Below, in pieces: positions 1-10,621 of a DNA stretch of 33,574 nucleotides. A program made the position numbers and the translations under genes. Source of the stretch: Phlegmacium glaucopus (Eukaryota; Basidiomycota; Agaricomycetes; Agaricales; Cortinariaceae); NCBI GenBank assembly GCA_015039465.1, contig MU130158.1, positions 1 through 33,574 of the forward strand, in the 5' to 3' direction. The notes beneath the pieces are model-generated. The model had not been told where the DNA came from. It searched no databases and was given only the letters and a program-made list of their open reading frames with translations. The first letter of the stretch is position 1; every line of letters begins with the position of its first letter.

Positions 1-188
1 TGAGAGAACTACGAAAAAAGGAGGAGGACACAGCGTTGGAAATGAGAGAACTACGGAAAAGGGAGGAGGAAGCACGGAAAAGGGAGGAGGAAGCACGGAA
101 AAGGGAGGAGGAAGGACAGAAGGAGAGAGCAGCGCTCATGCGACGCATTGAAGAATTGCAAGTACAGCCCAGAATGATTCTTTCCTGA
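1..188 (+). CDS. 3' end of a coiled-coil-tailed hypothetical protein (partial)
   Basis: The frame read from base 3 runs without a stop to TGA at 186-188. It encodes a highly charged Arg/Glu/Lys coiled-coil tail that includes three exact 21-nt (one heptad, RKREEEA) repeats at 54-116, and ends in AALMRRIEELQVQPRMILS. The same AALMRRI-type ending closes the gene at 26912-28036, so these are paralogues of one expanded fungal family. Only the tail is inside the window; the globular N-terminal part lies to the left. Function is unknown, and coiled coils of this kind suggest oligomerisation only. Confidence 0.7.
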   Translation, partial: RELRKKEEDTALEMRELRKREEEARKREEEARKREEEGQKERAALMRRIEELQVQPRMILS

Positions 189-579
189 AGATCAAAATTT
201 TCTTGCAAGAAACTGCCAACTATCATCGCTCGCCAATGCCAATGGAGGGGGGCAACACCTATGTGGTAGGGTTGAAAAATAGTCCACTTGAGCGTGTTTT
301 CACAGGTTTTTTTGGATTACCATGTTTCCGGAAACCTGAAAAAAGGAATGGTATTAAGTTTTCATGCGACTCGAGTAAATATATGACCAAGGATTAATCG
401 ATTAAGCTTCAATTAAGGCTTAAGGTGTATAAAGTTCAGTCAGGATATCAATACGCATGTCAGATTTCCGAAAGTTCTAGCGTGTCTACATAGGAGGACA
501 AGCCTTGTGAGTCACCGTTAGACCTTATTATACGCACTGTTTCATGACTATGTATGACTTAGGGTTGAGATGGTATTTC
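189..579. other. No gene recognised
   Basis: This is the 3' flank of the coiled-coil gene. A 64-codon open frame at 203-397 has no recognisable motif. I see no RNA gene, repeat or terminal inverted repeat. Confidence 0.5.
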
Positions 580-768
580 CTATGATGCCGCATCGTCCAG
601 CTCCGGGTCCGCAATTATTCTAGACGCTTTAGATACGCAGCGACTCCACTCTTCTTCGTTCATGGACACCTTTTGAGTATAGAAATCATATGCTTTTCCA
701 GCCAGAAAGTAGGACAGCAGAAATACGTCTTGTCTAATCAGTATTATGATAGACGGTATCCAATCCAT
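580..768 (-). pseudogene. Gag-like retroelement remnant
   Basis: The minus strand encodes a stretch containing DVFLLSYFLAGKAYDFYTQ followed by KVSMNEEEW. It resembles the gag-like domain found in many Agaricomycete hypothetical and retroelement proteins, which normally continues into a block rich in FNYCFP. Here the similarity stops after the Trp and the frame ends at 580 in unrelated sequence, so only about 40 residues remain. No LTR, protease or reverse transcriptase flanks it. The identification is from memory of the family and is moderate at best. Confidence 0.4.
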
Positions 769-1114
769 CTACCAGATTCAATTATTCAACATTATGGCTG
801 ACAGAGGATTTGAACCAGCTCGAATTCGAACCGAAGTCTAAAACTTATATAATAGTGATCGACTGTCCATCACTTTATCATTTCACCACTAAACAACATC
901 CCGGGTTTCTCTTGCGTGCGCAGTCAATCGTTTGATTGTATTTTCCGATGGTTACATCTAACTTTGATTGTCCAGATGGCAAGTGAGAGCAACCTGTTTT
1001 GCGTTCCATGGAATCGACTATATCTGCAGAGGTGCTCACTTTTTCCTTGTGACGGCGTCTCTTGGGCTCGACAACGCGTCTCCTTTCGGATTCCTATGTT
1101 GATCGGTACATTAA

Positions 1115-1319
1115 CGGCGTGAGGTTGACGTATAGGGACAGGAATTAATACCTCTTCACCACATTCACCGCCATCAAACAGGTTGGTTTGAAGCAGTTGC
1201 ACGCTGGGACCAAAGCTAATACGAATGGCGTAATAAGAAAAAGATACATTCATCATGAAAGGATGGATTTTACTGACATGAACAAGTAGAGGCGCGCCCG
1301 ACGACTGCTGCATCAGCAA
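1115..1319 (-). pseudogene. Unknown coding fragment, minus-strand member of a diverged inverted pair
   Basis: The minus strand reads through KIHPFMMNVSFSYYAIRISF, then QLLQTNLFDGGECGEEVL and IRQPHAVNV. The plus strand at about 1698-1905 encodes a clearly related stretch with the same order of blocks (QLIQRNLFDGG, EKVL, RQHHTVNF). Both are embedded in non-coding sequence, and neither has a recognisable start or domain. I do not recognise the family. Conservation of the blocks in protein and DNA indicates that both derive from one coding sequence. Confidence 0.45.
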
Positions 1320-1681
1320 GCCTGAAGGCTCCTAAGGCGAGAGACGAGAGAAGACCATTATATCCCACTGGGTAGATGGGATTAGAACCCGGAAGGAGCT
1401 ACGAGAGTATCCTGAAGAGTCAGAACGTTGAATCCATCCATTTTATATACAATATTTTTACAATCCAGCTTGAATCCAGCAACATCCTATTATAGGGGCG
1501 CTGGTCCTAAAATAAAAACCGAGCACTGTAATTAAAGTTTGGGCAAAGGGTTTAGGGTCGGGCTTTCCGATCCAAATTCTTCCACGGATGTTCACTGGAT
1601 TGTACCTCCAGGATACTCTCGTAGCCAGTCATTTTTATCGTCTCTTAGCTATTGTAATTCTCGCCTTCAGAAACTTCCAGC
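1320..1681. other. Spacer between the inverted fragments
   Basis: No open frame of note. The stretch separates the two related fragments at 1115-1319 (minus) and 1682-1939 (plus), giving an inverted arrangement with a spacer of about 0.38 kb. No transposon termini are visible. Confidence 0.4.
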
Positions 1682-1939
1682 GTGCTATTAACTATTAATG
1701 CAGCAGCCACCAAGCGCGTCCCAAACGCTGCTTGCACCTGTAAGCAAAATCCATCATCTTATGAACACTTTTTTCTTACGCCCATCACATTAGCTTTGGT
1801 CATAATCATCCAGCTGATCCAAAGGAACTTGTTCGACGGCGGTGCTTTCGTTGAAAAGGTACTTACTTTTGTCCTTATGAGACAGCATCACACCGTTAAC
1901 TTTCAACGCAGGCACAGTCCCTTGTCTTTCCTTCTATGA
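1682..1939 (+). pseudogene. Unknown coding fragment, plus-strand member of the inverted pair
   Basis: The open frame shares ordered blocks with the minus-strand fragment at 1115-1319. The DNA blocks tttttcttacgccatc / tttttcttattacgccattc and gacggcggtg / gatggcggtg align without long gaps. It ends at 1939 next to the start of the BCAS3-like fragment. Whether it was an exon of that gene or a separate unit cannot be decided from the window. Function unknown. Confidence 0.4.
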
Positions 1940-3423
1940 CGCTATTGGGTTCCTTGATTCCTGATATGTTGGCCTATCCGAGTCCGACAACGAGCCTAAC
2001 CTACCAGCCTCCTCCACCTCCTCCAGTGTTAAGACCGACACCGAGTCTGGTATCCATAATAATACACGTGGTCAGATTGCTGCCTACGCAGGCCTCGGTC
2101 TGTTCATGTCTTTTCGAAAACACCCCTTCTCAGTTCTGAACTTGCATCCATTGCAGAAACGACAACTTTGGTGGTCCCCTATGTTAAAGCCGTTCATGCT
2201 GCTTTATTGCCTGCGCTGGGTTTAGACATGAAAGATCCATTCGAGGGGGATCGACCTCTGCTTGATATTCTGTACATCTTATCTTCTTCTACCCCTTGTT
2301 ATTGGTATTAAACTCTTGATTTTTCAAGGATGCAAACGGACTATATTGAAGATGGGGAATGCGACTCATTGCTCGTCCTGTACTCGCTGCGAAAACATCA
2401 ACTAGTGAAGCGACTTACTTTACCTGGATCCACTTCGACTTTCAACGCTAACGATTATTTTATCACTGTCGTAAGTTATCCTGTTTGTCTTATCTGTGTG
2501 AAACTAAAGTGAATTTCTAGAGCATGACTTCACCACCCACTTTACTCGTTCTTTCGTCAACGACATTCCAGACTCTGCATATCGTTCCATCAACGTCGCT
2601 TGAACCATTTTCACCCTTACCTCATCATAGCACGGCCACTACCGCTGCTTCTTCCGCAACTTTAGGTTTAGGCCATCATTCATCCCAAGCATCACCACCC
2701 CAATCCCCAATCATTCCAAGCAAGCCTTTACCATTAGACCGATTATCTATCGACGACGTCTCTCATGATAATTCTGGCAATCATTATCGACGACAATACC
2801 ACCTTGATAATCCTCACCCCATTTTCGCACTCTCTCATTGTCTTCTCGCATATGCCTCACCGTCACCTTCCCTTTCCCCTCTCCACGTTCCATCATCCAT
2901 CAAATCAAAACATCGACTCTCATCATCATCTTCAACTGCTTTTAATGCTAATTCCAGCTTATCCTCTTCCCCTACTCCGTTTAGTTTTAGTTTGGGGTTG
3001 GGGTCGGGACCTATTGGGATGGCGAACGTGAATTTTGGGAAGGTGACGAATATGACGCAGGCTGATTTGGGACAGGCGGCGTTGAAGGCCGGAGAGACGG
3101 TTTTAGGTGGGATGAAGTTGTTGAGTGGGATGGCATATGGGGCTGCGAGGAGTAGGGTTGGCGGTGGTGGTGATGTTGGCAGAGCTAGTCGTGGCGGAGA
3201 GGGTTTGGTATCAGCAGGACTAGGAGGGAGGTTCGTATCGAGGAGTGCTCCCGATACTGCTCCTGTCGTTGATGCTGGGAGGGATGAAGTTATAACTCAA
3301 AATTTGAGAGAAAGGAGGCTTTCAAACACTTCTTCCGTTTCCGGTTATCATATCACTACTGTCGCACCTTCCACGAAATCATCAATATCTGCAAGTTATG
3401 GATATTATAATCACCGTAGTTGA
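1936..3423 (+). pseudogene. BCAS3-like WD40-family protein, truncated and frame-broken
   Basis: BCAS3 proteins are WD40-propeller, phosphoinositide-binding relatives of Atg18 with a C-terminal BCAS3 domain. Visible blocks are DPFEGDRPLLDIL (about 2236), LLVLYSLRKHQLVKRLTLPG with FNANDYF (2370-2470), a 50-bp GT-AG intron at 2471-2520, and SMTSPPTLLVLSSTTFQTLH, followed by NPHPIFALSHCLLAYASP and GKVTNMTQADLGQAALKAGE. The order matches my memory of fungal BCAS3-like proteins. The first blocks lie in a different frame with stops between them (2139-2330), most of the N-terminal propeller is missing, and the reading frame ends at 3423 in a Ser-rich tail without the BCAS3 domain. I infer a pseudogene fragment. 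A divergent short protein is possible. Confidence 0.5.
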
Positions 3424-3641
3424 TCTTTTACGAATCGGAACAAAGATATTCACAAAATACTTCAACATTGAATATTAGCAACATGCTACACTCCGTTAGA
3501 ACAACCTGTAGCGTCCTGTGCTTGGTATTGTTCTGAGGTTCGCTTCCTCAACGATATTGCCAAAGTAACACTCAATCCATATAACAATATACATGATAGT
3601 CAAGCCAATTTATCTTGAAGTGTTGTAAAGTTATTCAAAAA

Positions 3642-4891
3642 CTATGGAATATCTGATTTGGGATCCAGGATTTGGGGTCCAGGATTTGGTGGCCTTTCGC
3701 GATCGGTGTAGGGACCCGAGAAATCAGCTTGAACCCGAGCTCCTGGATGCTGGGTCTCTTTTACACTAAAAATGTCTGCTGAGGTCCTGCTGACCCAAGC
3801 AGCACCATTTGCTACACGGTAAGTGATAAGAAGGGGAGCGATGATCTAAATATGAGAGTATCGGTTTTTTGTGATATTTGACTCAGAAATCCGCGGATAC
3901 TTACCTGTACTTCTCCCATGAGTTGAATGAATACATTTTGGATCGGATGATTGAGCGCAAACGGAATTAAGAAAAGCAATGTAAACACTGAAGACAGGAA
4001 AGAGGATTCCACGATTATGGCGGCCACACTTGTATACTCCGTACCATAATTTGATCCTAGAATTCTACTGATCCGACACCTAAAATAGAAGAGCCGGGCG
4101 CAGATTGCTATCGTCATTGAAATATTCAAGGAGAGTGACATCCAGAAGTATGGCACAGTGAAATTGGTAGTGCCGCTACTCCTCCATGGTGAAGAATGTG
4201 GTGATGATACCTGAATAAACCATACTATACTGAGCGCTAATAGGTAGTACATATGTAGGTCAAACATGGCAAAACTCTCCCAGACATAACTGGGGTTGGA
4301 CGTACAGACAGAAGCCATGTATGCAAGGACAGGAATTGTCATGACAACGCAAAACGGGAGTTGAGACGAGCTCTTGTAAGTGATGATATAACGGTAAATC
4401 TATTGACTTGGTGAGTGATTGAGGATAATATGTGTGGAAGTGAATGGATACACACTACCATCCCGTCAGCTAACCAGTTACCAACCACATATGAGACAGT
4501 AGCAATTTGATTGACTGGAATAAAGAACATTTGTTCCTCGAAGGCCGCTATACATTATTTAGCACACTATGCTCATTGGATGGAAAATATATAGACCTGG
4601 CCCTCCTGGAAACAAACGATAATCAATATAGCCAAGTTGCGTCACTTTGGCGATGGCGGCTATGAACAACGTCCCGAGGATGAACATCAATGTGACGTAG
4701 ACTATGAAAAACCGCCTTTGGATGTAGTTATACTTTGATGTGGTCCTGATAAGCTGGTTGAGGGAAAGAATGGATATGGCAAGGACGATCCCATAGGCCA
4801 TAGCTGCCAGGATCATTCCTGCAAGCCAGGTTCGTTCTTTGAGAATAGTTTGTTCATCTTCAGCAGGTCGCCATGAAGGGTCAAGGGACAT
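3642..4891 (-). CDS. Seven-transmembrane integral membrane protein, Agaricomycete family
   Basis: Four exons assemble cleanly: 4597-4891, 4456-4547, 3905-4399 and 3642-3845, joined by GT-AG introns of 49, 56 and 59 bp. The spliced length is 1086 nt (361 residues plus TAG). Seven hydrophobic segments are visible, starting with TWLAGMILAAMAYGIVLAIS and FFIVYVTLMFILGTLFIAAI; the third is near NWLADGMV, and the last is MGEVQ-IIAPLLITYRVA, spliced across intron 3. The motif order (FPGGP, FFIPVNQIA, NWLADG, YTSVAA, GEVQ) is that of a large unnamed mushroom 7-TM family. The start is the first in-frame ATG (4891) downstream of an in-frame stop near 4937; an upstream exon is possible. The C-terminal tail of about 45 residues is hydrophilic and Pro-rich. 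Ligand and role are unknown. The gene has no visible lesion, unlike most of its neighbours. Confidence 0.75.
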
Positions 4892-6730
4892 AACAAGTGC
4901 AGCGTACAATGGCCATGCTCGTCCAGTGCTCAGCTTTTATAAAAGGAAACTTAAAAAATGGGTCCGTGATACAGATCTCTTGAATTACTTCTAGGCCATT
5001 CAACGCCACATTAGCGCTGATCAAGAAAACTTATCGGCGATCTTCTTTGTTTGTCCCTAGCTTTGCTTTGCACGAGGTGCACCAGGCACTCGCATTTCAT
5101 ATCAAGGGTAACACTAGTAGGTATATCAATGTGATTAACTGTTACGGTCCTTACGGAAACGCGATGATCCGAGTCACCGTCTAACACTGCCTTCAAGTTG
5201 TACCAATGTTTTGGCTCTGTGGTGAGTTGCATGTACTTTTCTATTTTCTAACGTGCAGCAAGTAAACTAACAACCAAGACAATGGAGACGTACCCAGCCT
5301 ATCTAGTATCAAAAGGTGTAACTGTATTTTTCAGCAAAACCTCAATGTAACGTAGTATATCCTGAGCTCACCCTGACTGACAGGAGTGAAGAATATATAT
5401 TACGTACCACGGTAAATACTATACCTAACTAGGCTAAATGCATACAACAACCAAAATTGATTGCGACACTTCGATAATGTGGAAGCCCGAAGTCCCTGCC
5501 TACCCGCCTACCTGAGCACGATGTTTGAGGACACGTTATATGGGTAAAACGAACACATTCATATATAGATGCTGGTCTTGACTGATAATTACTCTTGTGC
5601 TGCTATATTTTGCGAAATTGTAGAATGAGGTAGCACTGCACATAAACTTGGATAATTGCTCTAGATGCTCAATCTGTGTTTTATCGGATCTCCCCTTCCC
5701 TTCCCTGCATCACGTTCTATGATGTCTAGAAGGATCCTTGACTTCGCCATATTCCTGGCGGTAGAGGCGAAGTACATTGATACCGTTCCGATTGAGCATT
5801 GCACATGTGTGGCTATCTCCTTTAAGTACCGTTTGGTTTTGTTTTTAGTTTTTGAGTGTAAAACTGCAGATCTAAGTCATATCGTAGGCAGTGTCCAAAA
5901 ACGAAGAGAATACTGACGACGTATGTCTTTTAAATTGTTCGAAGCCTTGAATTATGAGTTATGAATTATATTGGCGAAAAAGCTTACATTTTAGAGATCA
6001 CCAACGCTATGAGTGTTGGTATTGTGAAGATGCGACTGGAATAAAAGAATACGTTAGGAAGGGTTGGATGTATAAATGGAGACATACCGGTATTGGTGAG
6101 TTCACGCGATCCTAAGTTGTCTCCTTCCCCGTCGCTTCTCTCTCAGGCTCTGTCTGACTCTTTTCACTCGACCGACACCCAGTTCTCAGCTATTATCCTT
6201 TGAACCAACTCGGTTACGAGATTTGACTTATATCGAGAGCTGTTGCGTCGTGTTGAAGGTGAAGACCAACATTGTTGACGACGACGACTAAGTGACGATA
6301 TCCAGATGGTTGATAGATGATCCTATAGAGTCCAAAGGCAGCAGTATAGACATTTTGTAGACGCGTTGCATAAACACGAGTCTACAACTAAACTGTGGCC
6401 AAGCATGGGAAAGACTCGCGGTTACCGATGCGTCTTTCTCACTTAGACGTTCAAAGCTGTGTCAAATGCATCTATTTTGGCGTTTCGTTTTGAGTTGTGT
6501 AGACCAATTCTCTTATCACACTAAACGCCGTGCCCTTCACATCATTACTTCCCTTCAACTCACACCTACAAGAGGATGCCAACGATGGTGCACTGAATAT
6601 ACCAAGAAAAAATGATTAGTCAAACACGGATTAACACGCATACAGCAACTTACTGCATCTAATCTTACACCCATGGCTTGTATAATGGCGCGACCACGCA
6701 GATGATGGTATCTTGGAAAAATAAGAGTGC
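4892..6730. other. 1.8-kb stretch with no recognisable gene
   Basis: Short open frames at 5011-5232 (minus) and 5665-5916 (plus) have no recognisable motif, no supporting splice structure and biased, low-information composition. AT-rich, TATA-like runs occur (for example 5390-5440), but I cannot tie them to a gene. The minus-strand stretch at 6555-6737 might contain a further exon of the nuclease-like fragment to its right; this is unproven. Confidence 0.4.
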
Positions 6731-7045
6731 TTAGCACTTATGAAAGAACTCGGATTTAGATATGAAATTCTGTGCTGGAGCGAGCTCATCCTCAATGGCC
6801 AAGGGCTCTGGCAAGTCCAACATAATGTGAAGAGCACGTTTGACTTCAGCCCCAGCGCGAATTTTGAAGTGGGGCGCATTGGAAAAATCGAGATTACCAA
6901 TGGCAAAGTCTGGAATCTCTGCGCGTCTATCCTGTGGTTGGTCGGGGTTACAGGGCAATGCCAGCTGTGGATAGACGAGGAAGCGTTCTCTCGGAACTTT
7001 GCATTCCTGAAGGAACTCAACTAACAGAGACTCTTCGGCACACAA
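6731..7045 (-). pseudogene. Hypothetical protein fragment with PD-(D/E)xK-like motif
   Basis: The minus-strand frame encodes EESLLVEFLQE, then FLVYPQLALPCNPDQPQDRR, AEIPDFAIGNLDF, and FKIRAGAEVKRALHIMLDLP. It resembles a lineage-specific mushroom family whose members share the blocks E-E-S-L-L-V, NPDQP, AE(I/V)PDF and (V/A)EVKR. The spacing IPDF ... AEVK matches the Asp ... Glu-x-Lys layout of PD-(D/E)xK nuclease folds, but that reading is inference. There is no ATG at the left edge; the frame begins after a possible splice acceptor, and a candidate upstream exon lies at 7046-7215. It stops at 6731. It may be an exon of a longer gene or a remnant. Confidence 0.4.
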
Positions 7046-7333
7046 TGCTCAATACACACAATGGGATAATACCAACGGATTTTACGATTACGCAGGTCAG
7101 CTAGGTATACAGCAGGATGTATAGTGGCTCCAAGATGGGTGACGCCAATAGTATGGGACAGTGAATGTAATGAGAAAGGGCAGTTATTACATCGATTGGT
7201 CACGCTGTCTATCAAGATCCTATCAAGATCGTGACGCTGTCACGAGAGACAACATTGACAACCACAACGAGGTACGAACGGTGAGCGCATGGCACAATCC
7301 AGGTGTCATTTCCGAAACTGAGTCTGAGTAAAG

Positions 7334-7669
7334 ATGCAGAAACATCATTACTATGCTAAGGGATTCAAAATTGACCGAGGGTTGATCGCCAAAACTTTCG
7401 AAATTGCCCACCGAAGTGACGATGAAGTGGATTCCTTCCTCGTGGCTATCGTTAAAGGTCTGAACCGGGAAGCGTACAAGTGCATCACCACTGCATACGA
7501 TCATGAGGCCGGTACTGATGAGCCATACTTGTGCAATATCATTGCCATTGAAACTGGTACCGACAAAGAGGCGTTGGAGGCGTTGGACCTGGGACCGCTT
7601 GACGAGACCATCGAAAAGGCGCGTCCCTATGTACTTGTTGGGCCACAGGTGTGGAAGATTTGGACATAA
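7334..7669 (+). CDS. Small hypothetical protein, 111 residues
   Basis: An ATG-to-TAA frame with mixed acidic and basic composition, no signal peptide and no membrane segment. Local blocks such as DDEVDSFLVAIVKGLNREAY and DKEALEALDLGPLDETIEKA look like a folded alpha-helical protein rather than random translation. I do not recognise the family. The overlapping frame on the other strand (7223-7504) has a less protein-like composition. No intron is needed. Could be a real short gene or the surviving exon of a larger one. Confidence 0.4.
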   Translation: MQKHHYYAKGFKIDRGLIAKTFEIAHRSDDEVDSFLVAIVKGLNREAYKCITTAYDHEAGTDEPYLCNIIAIETGTDKEALEALDLGPLDETIEKARPYVLVGPQVWKIWT

Positions 7670-8104
7670 TACATGCGGCTAGCACTCAGTACGTCGCTTT
7701 GCCACTTACTTATCAGTTCATATCACGTTAACACTGGTGTACAAGGTTCGTTTGCTTTTAGCTTCATCCCTCTCCCTAAGCCATCGTCAATTTTTAGTGT
7801 CCAGTTGTTACTTCATAAGTTTGCGAGCACGCTTGATGTGGTTGGGATATGAAGTTCTGTATTATAGCTCGTTTTCAATCATGTATAGATCGTCGATGGG
7901 GAAAAAACGAGAACACAACCCCTCGCCGCCACAACAGAAGTACATTTCGTCCAGCCCCTCCTCTCGCATTCGTCATTCTCCTGCTCTTGATTGGCTTCCA
8001 GTGAGCTTTTGGAGGCTAAGATGAAACAAAATATCATCCATGCTTCCAAGTCAGCGACCCTCTTGTGTTTCTTCTGGTTGCATACACCATGCTCTTGTCT
8101 CTTA
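7670..8104. other. No confident gene; upstream of the GH92 remnant
   Basis: Frames here lack motifs. The long minus-strand frame at 7879-8316 is antisense to the GH92-like coding remnant and is a shadow. Further degraded GH92 sequence may be present in 7985-8104, but I cannot align it by eye. Confidence 0.35.
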
Positions 8105-8474
8105 GATACGCAAAAGAGTACAAGTTCTGACCCGCTGCGAGTCCCATTATTACGGAGATGTGGACTACGAAGTTCGCGCGGGGCTTTCTTCTGTATATGA
8201 TGTCGCGGGAAAAGGATGGGTAGCCGACGATATCCATTCGGAAAGCGCTTCAAGAACGCTCGATTATGCTTGTATGTCTCCCTTTCCTCCTTCTCTTCAC
8301 CTCCGACTCGGACCAACTGAGACGTAAATGATAATAAAACACAGACGATGACTGCGCTGCTTACATTCTAGCCCTACAGCTTGGAAAACCTCGAAATATT
8401 ACCGATTTCTTACATGAAAGGGCCATGCGTACACCTTTTTCGATCTACAACAATGTCACTAACATTTCGCTCTG
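8105..8474 (+). pseudogene. GH92-type alpha-mannosidase fragment
   Basis: The plus strand encodes LTRCESHYYGDVDYEVRAGL, SVYDVAGKGWVADDIHSESA and SRTLDYA. After a GT-AG intron at 8272-8344 it continues in frame as YDDCAAYILALQLGKPRNIT, DFLHERAMRTPFSIYNNVT. SRTLDYAYDD and the FL-ER-A-PF-YNNVT block match the region before the catalytic part of fungal GH92 exo-mannosidases (family recognition from memory). About 100 residues survive of an enzyme normally near 750-800 residues; the following GDHWAY-type region is absent and the frame decays after 8474. A remnant, not a working enzyme. Confidence 0.55.
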
Positions 8475-8696
8475 GTTGTTCTACCTTTGTCCCCCGGTAC
8501 GTTATGGAATATTTTCTATAGCGTCTCTCATGATATTTTCTGGTACCCATACTATGGCACTCGGCAGGACTCCACAGCAGGGCCTAGGTGGTTGCTGATG
8601 CTGATCTTTCCTTAAGCTCGCACATCTTTGAAAGACCTTCGATAAGGCGGGTATAAAAGAACAAAGCAGATGGTAGAGTAAGTTCCAAATTGGAAC

Positions 8697-10360
8697 GTGA
8701 ATTTTGAAAAAAGTTTGACCACTAGAATCAATTCAGATTCCCGCTCATCTCTCAATGCGTCTTACAGATCCCTTCTCAGAAGCTATATACTCTCTCCTCA
8801 CTCAGAAATTCCCTCCCCTGGTCTCATCCAGCTCCTGGAATCCCCCAGAGTCACATTTTTGGACCTCTCGTATCTTGTCGACGATTCGGGCACTTCTCTC
8901 CTACACGAAGCTGCCTGTCGCAAAGACCTGCGTCTTATCGAACTAGCAGTACGCGCAGGCGCAGACATATTTGTTAGGAATCGCAAGGGCAAGATGGCTC
9001 ATGAAGGTGCCGGTAAAGATGATCGCGTCAAAGTGTTTCTGCGACAATGTATGTTTATCCTCTAACGTGACAGTGGATCATAACGCTTATAGTTATCTTT
9101 TTTAGTCGCTAATCACGATAAAACCCTAATACCTAATCCTGCTCCTCTAACCGAACCTCCTATATTAAAAGGATATCTCAACAAATATACCAATGTTGCC
9201 GAGGGGTACAACACTCGATGGTTTGTTCTCAAAGGTGGAGTTTTGTCATGTACGTTTTTAAATTAATATTCAGAATTTATTCTTTGCTAAGATATTTCTT
9301 ATAGATTACCGCCATCAAGACGATGAGACAGTTGCTAGTCGTGGCTCTATTTCCATGAAAATGGCCGTACTGCGAGACGTAGAAAGGACTCGGTTTGAAG
9401 TTCATTCCTTACCTTCCTGGTCACATCATCACCAGCACTCGGGCACACAGAAATGGTTCATGAAGGCAAATCATCCCGTCGAAGCTCATAGATGGACACA
9501 AGCTATTGCGAAGAGCATCGAATGGTACAAGATGCGTGAAGGCACAGAAAGCGATGCTTCTTCGATTATTGGAGGTGGAAGTGTAGAGAGCAACAAGAGC
9601 ACGAGTATGAGAAGGAAGAGTGCAGAGAGCGATTCAAGTATGATGCGAACAGCTCCTTCGATGCATTCGCAAGGCCTGTCTGGTTTTTGGAAAAAGAGTC
9701 TACATGGGAATGGAAACACGACGGGAGACCAAGATTTGATAATTGGAGATTTGGATACGACGGACGCGAGTCATGATTTGTTGCGCAACGGCGGTGACGT
9801 TGGACCTTCACCCAAACGAAGCAGTCCGCTAGCTGATGATGAAGAGGAGGATGAGGAGGACACGTCATCAGTTGCAGATTCCGAAAATAAAAGTCCGCCT
9901 CATCCCAATATCGACTTACAAGGCAATTACTGCTCAGCTGGAGTTGACGATTCAAATGCTGGCTAATCTGTCTACGTCTCCTTCGGCCGGCGCAGTTTCA
10001 AACGAAACTGTCCCAACTCTACTCGACTCTCTGCAAACCACGCAGACTCTACTCTCCGAATACACCTCCATGGCCCAATCGCGTGATAATTGGCATGTGA
10101 GACAGCTTAGGAAAGAAAAGGCTAGACAACACGTGTGGGAGCAAAGCTTGAAAGTTGTGGTTAAAGAAGGGGAAGGGTTAGAGAACGAGTTGAGAAGGAG
10201 GAGTCGGAACAGAGGCAGTCGAGTTTTCGCAGCTGGCAGTCCTGCTGGTACCATCACTGGTGGGTTAGGACAAGGCAAGAAAAGAAGACCATCAACTTTA
10301 GGTTTCATGACTGCACCCGAGTTTGTCACTGAGGAGTCACCATCACCAATTTCGGATGGA
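8697..10360 (+). pseudogene. Osh1-like oxysterol-binding protein, ANK-PH part only
   Basis: Oxysterol-binding proteins of the Osh1/Swh1 type combine ankyrin repeats, a PH domain and a C-terminal lipid-transfer domain. Exon 1 (to 9048) carries the ankyrin-type block GTSLLHEAACRKDLRLIELA, VRAGADIF. Introns at 9049-9105 and 9250-9304 restore LRQFANHD and GGVLSYYRHQ, and the PH core reads LKGYLNKYTNVAEGYNTRWF then MKANHPVEAHRWTQAI. A frame change near 9925 (QGN to ITAQLELTIQ) looks like a 2-nt deletion. The frame then continues through a coiled region (RDNWHVRQLRKEKARQHVWE) to about 10360, after which the expected lipid-transfer domain (EQVSHHPP-type signature) is absent. No in-frame ATG is seen at the left edge. 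I infer a 5'- and 3'-truncated pseudogene. Confidence 0.65.
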
Positions 10361-10621
10361 GAACCTCCGCCATCTGCGATTTCGCCACAACCTTGCGGCC
10401 AACGCAAGGCCAAAACGTTTCTCACCAATCGACTTGGCCATTCTTTCTTCATCAAGAACTCTCGACAACATGTCATCCAGCGCTGGTGGAGGAATGGTTT
10501 CAACTCTTTCAGGCGGAATACAAAATATCGCAGCTCTTCTACCCTTGCCTGTACAGAGCAATGCGAGATCCAAGTCAGTTCAGCACTCACATGAGGATAT
10601 CTTTACGCAGCGGCAACGCCT

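Noticed and set aside
790..900. tRNA-like signals on the minus strand (ggttcgaattc and ggttcaaatcc B-box-like, agtggtgaaat A-box-like)
   Set aside because: No acceptor stem or consistent cloverleaf could be paired; at most an old tRNA-derived remnant.
1370..1400. ggattagaacccgga resembling a tRNA T-arm on the minus strand
   Set aside because: No matching acceptor, D-arm or anticodon stem nearby.
5011..5232. Minus-strand open frame upstream of the 7-TM gene, considered as its first exon
   Set aside because: No hydrophobic or family motif, and no splice path that keeps frame could be shown.
7879..8316. 145-codon minus-strand open frame
   Set aside because: Antisense to the GH92-like coding sequence and of unlikely composition; a shadow.
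9952..10590. 212-codon minus-strand open frame
   Set aside because: Antisense to the Osh1-like region; no motif, Ser/Cys-rich shadow.
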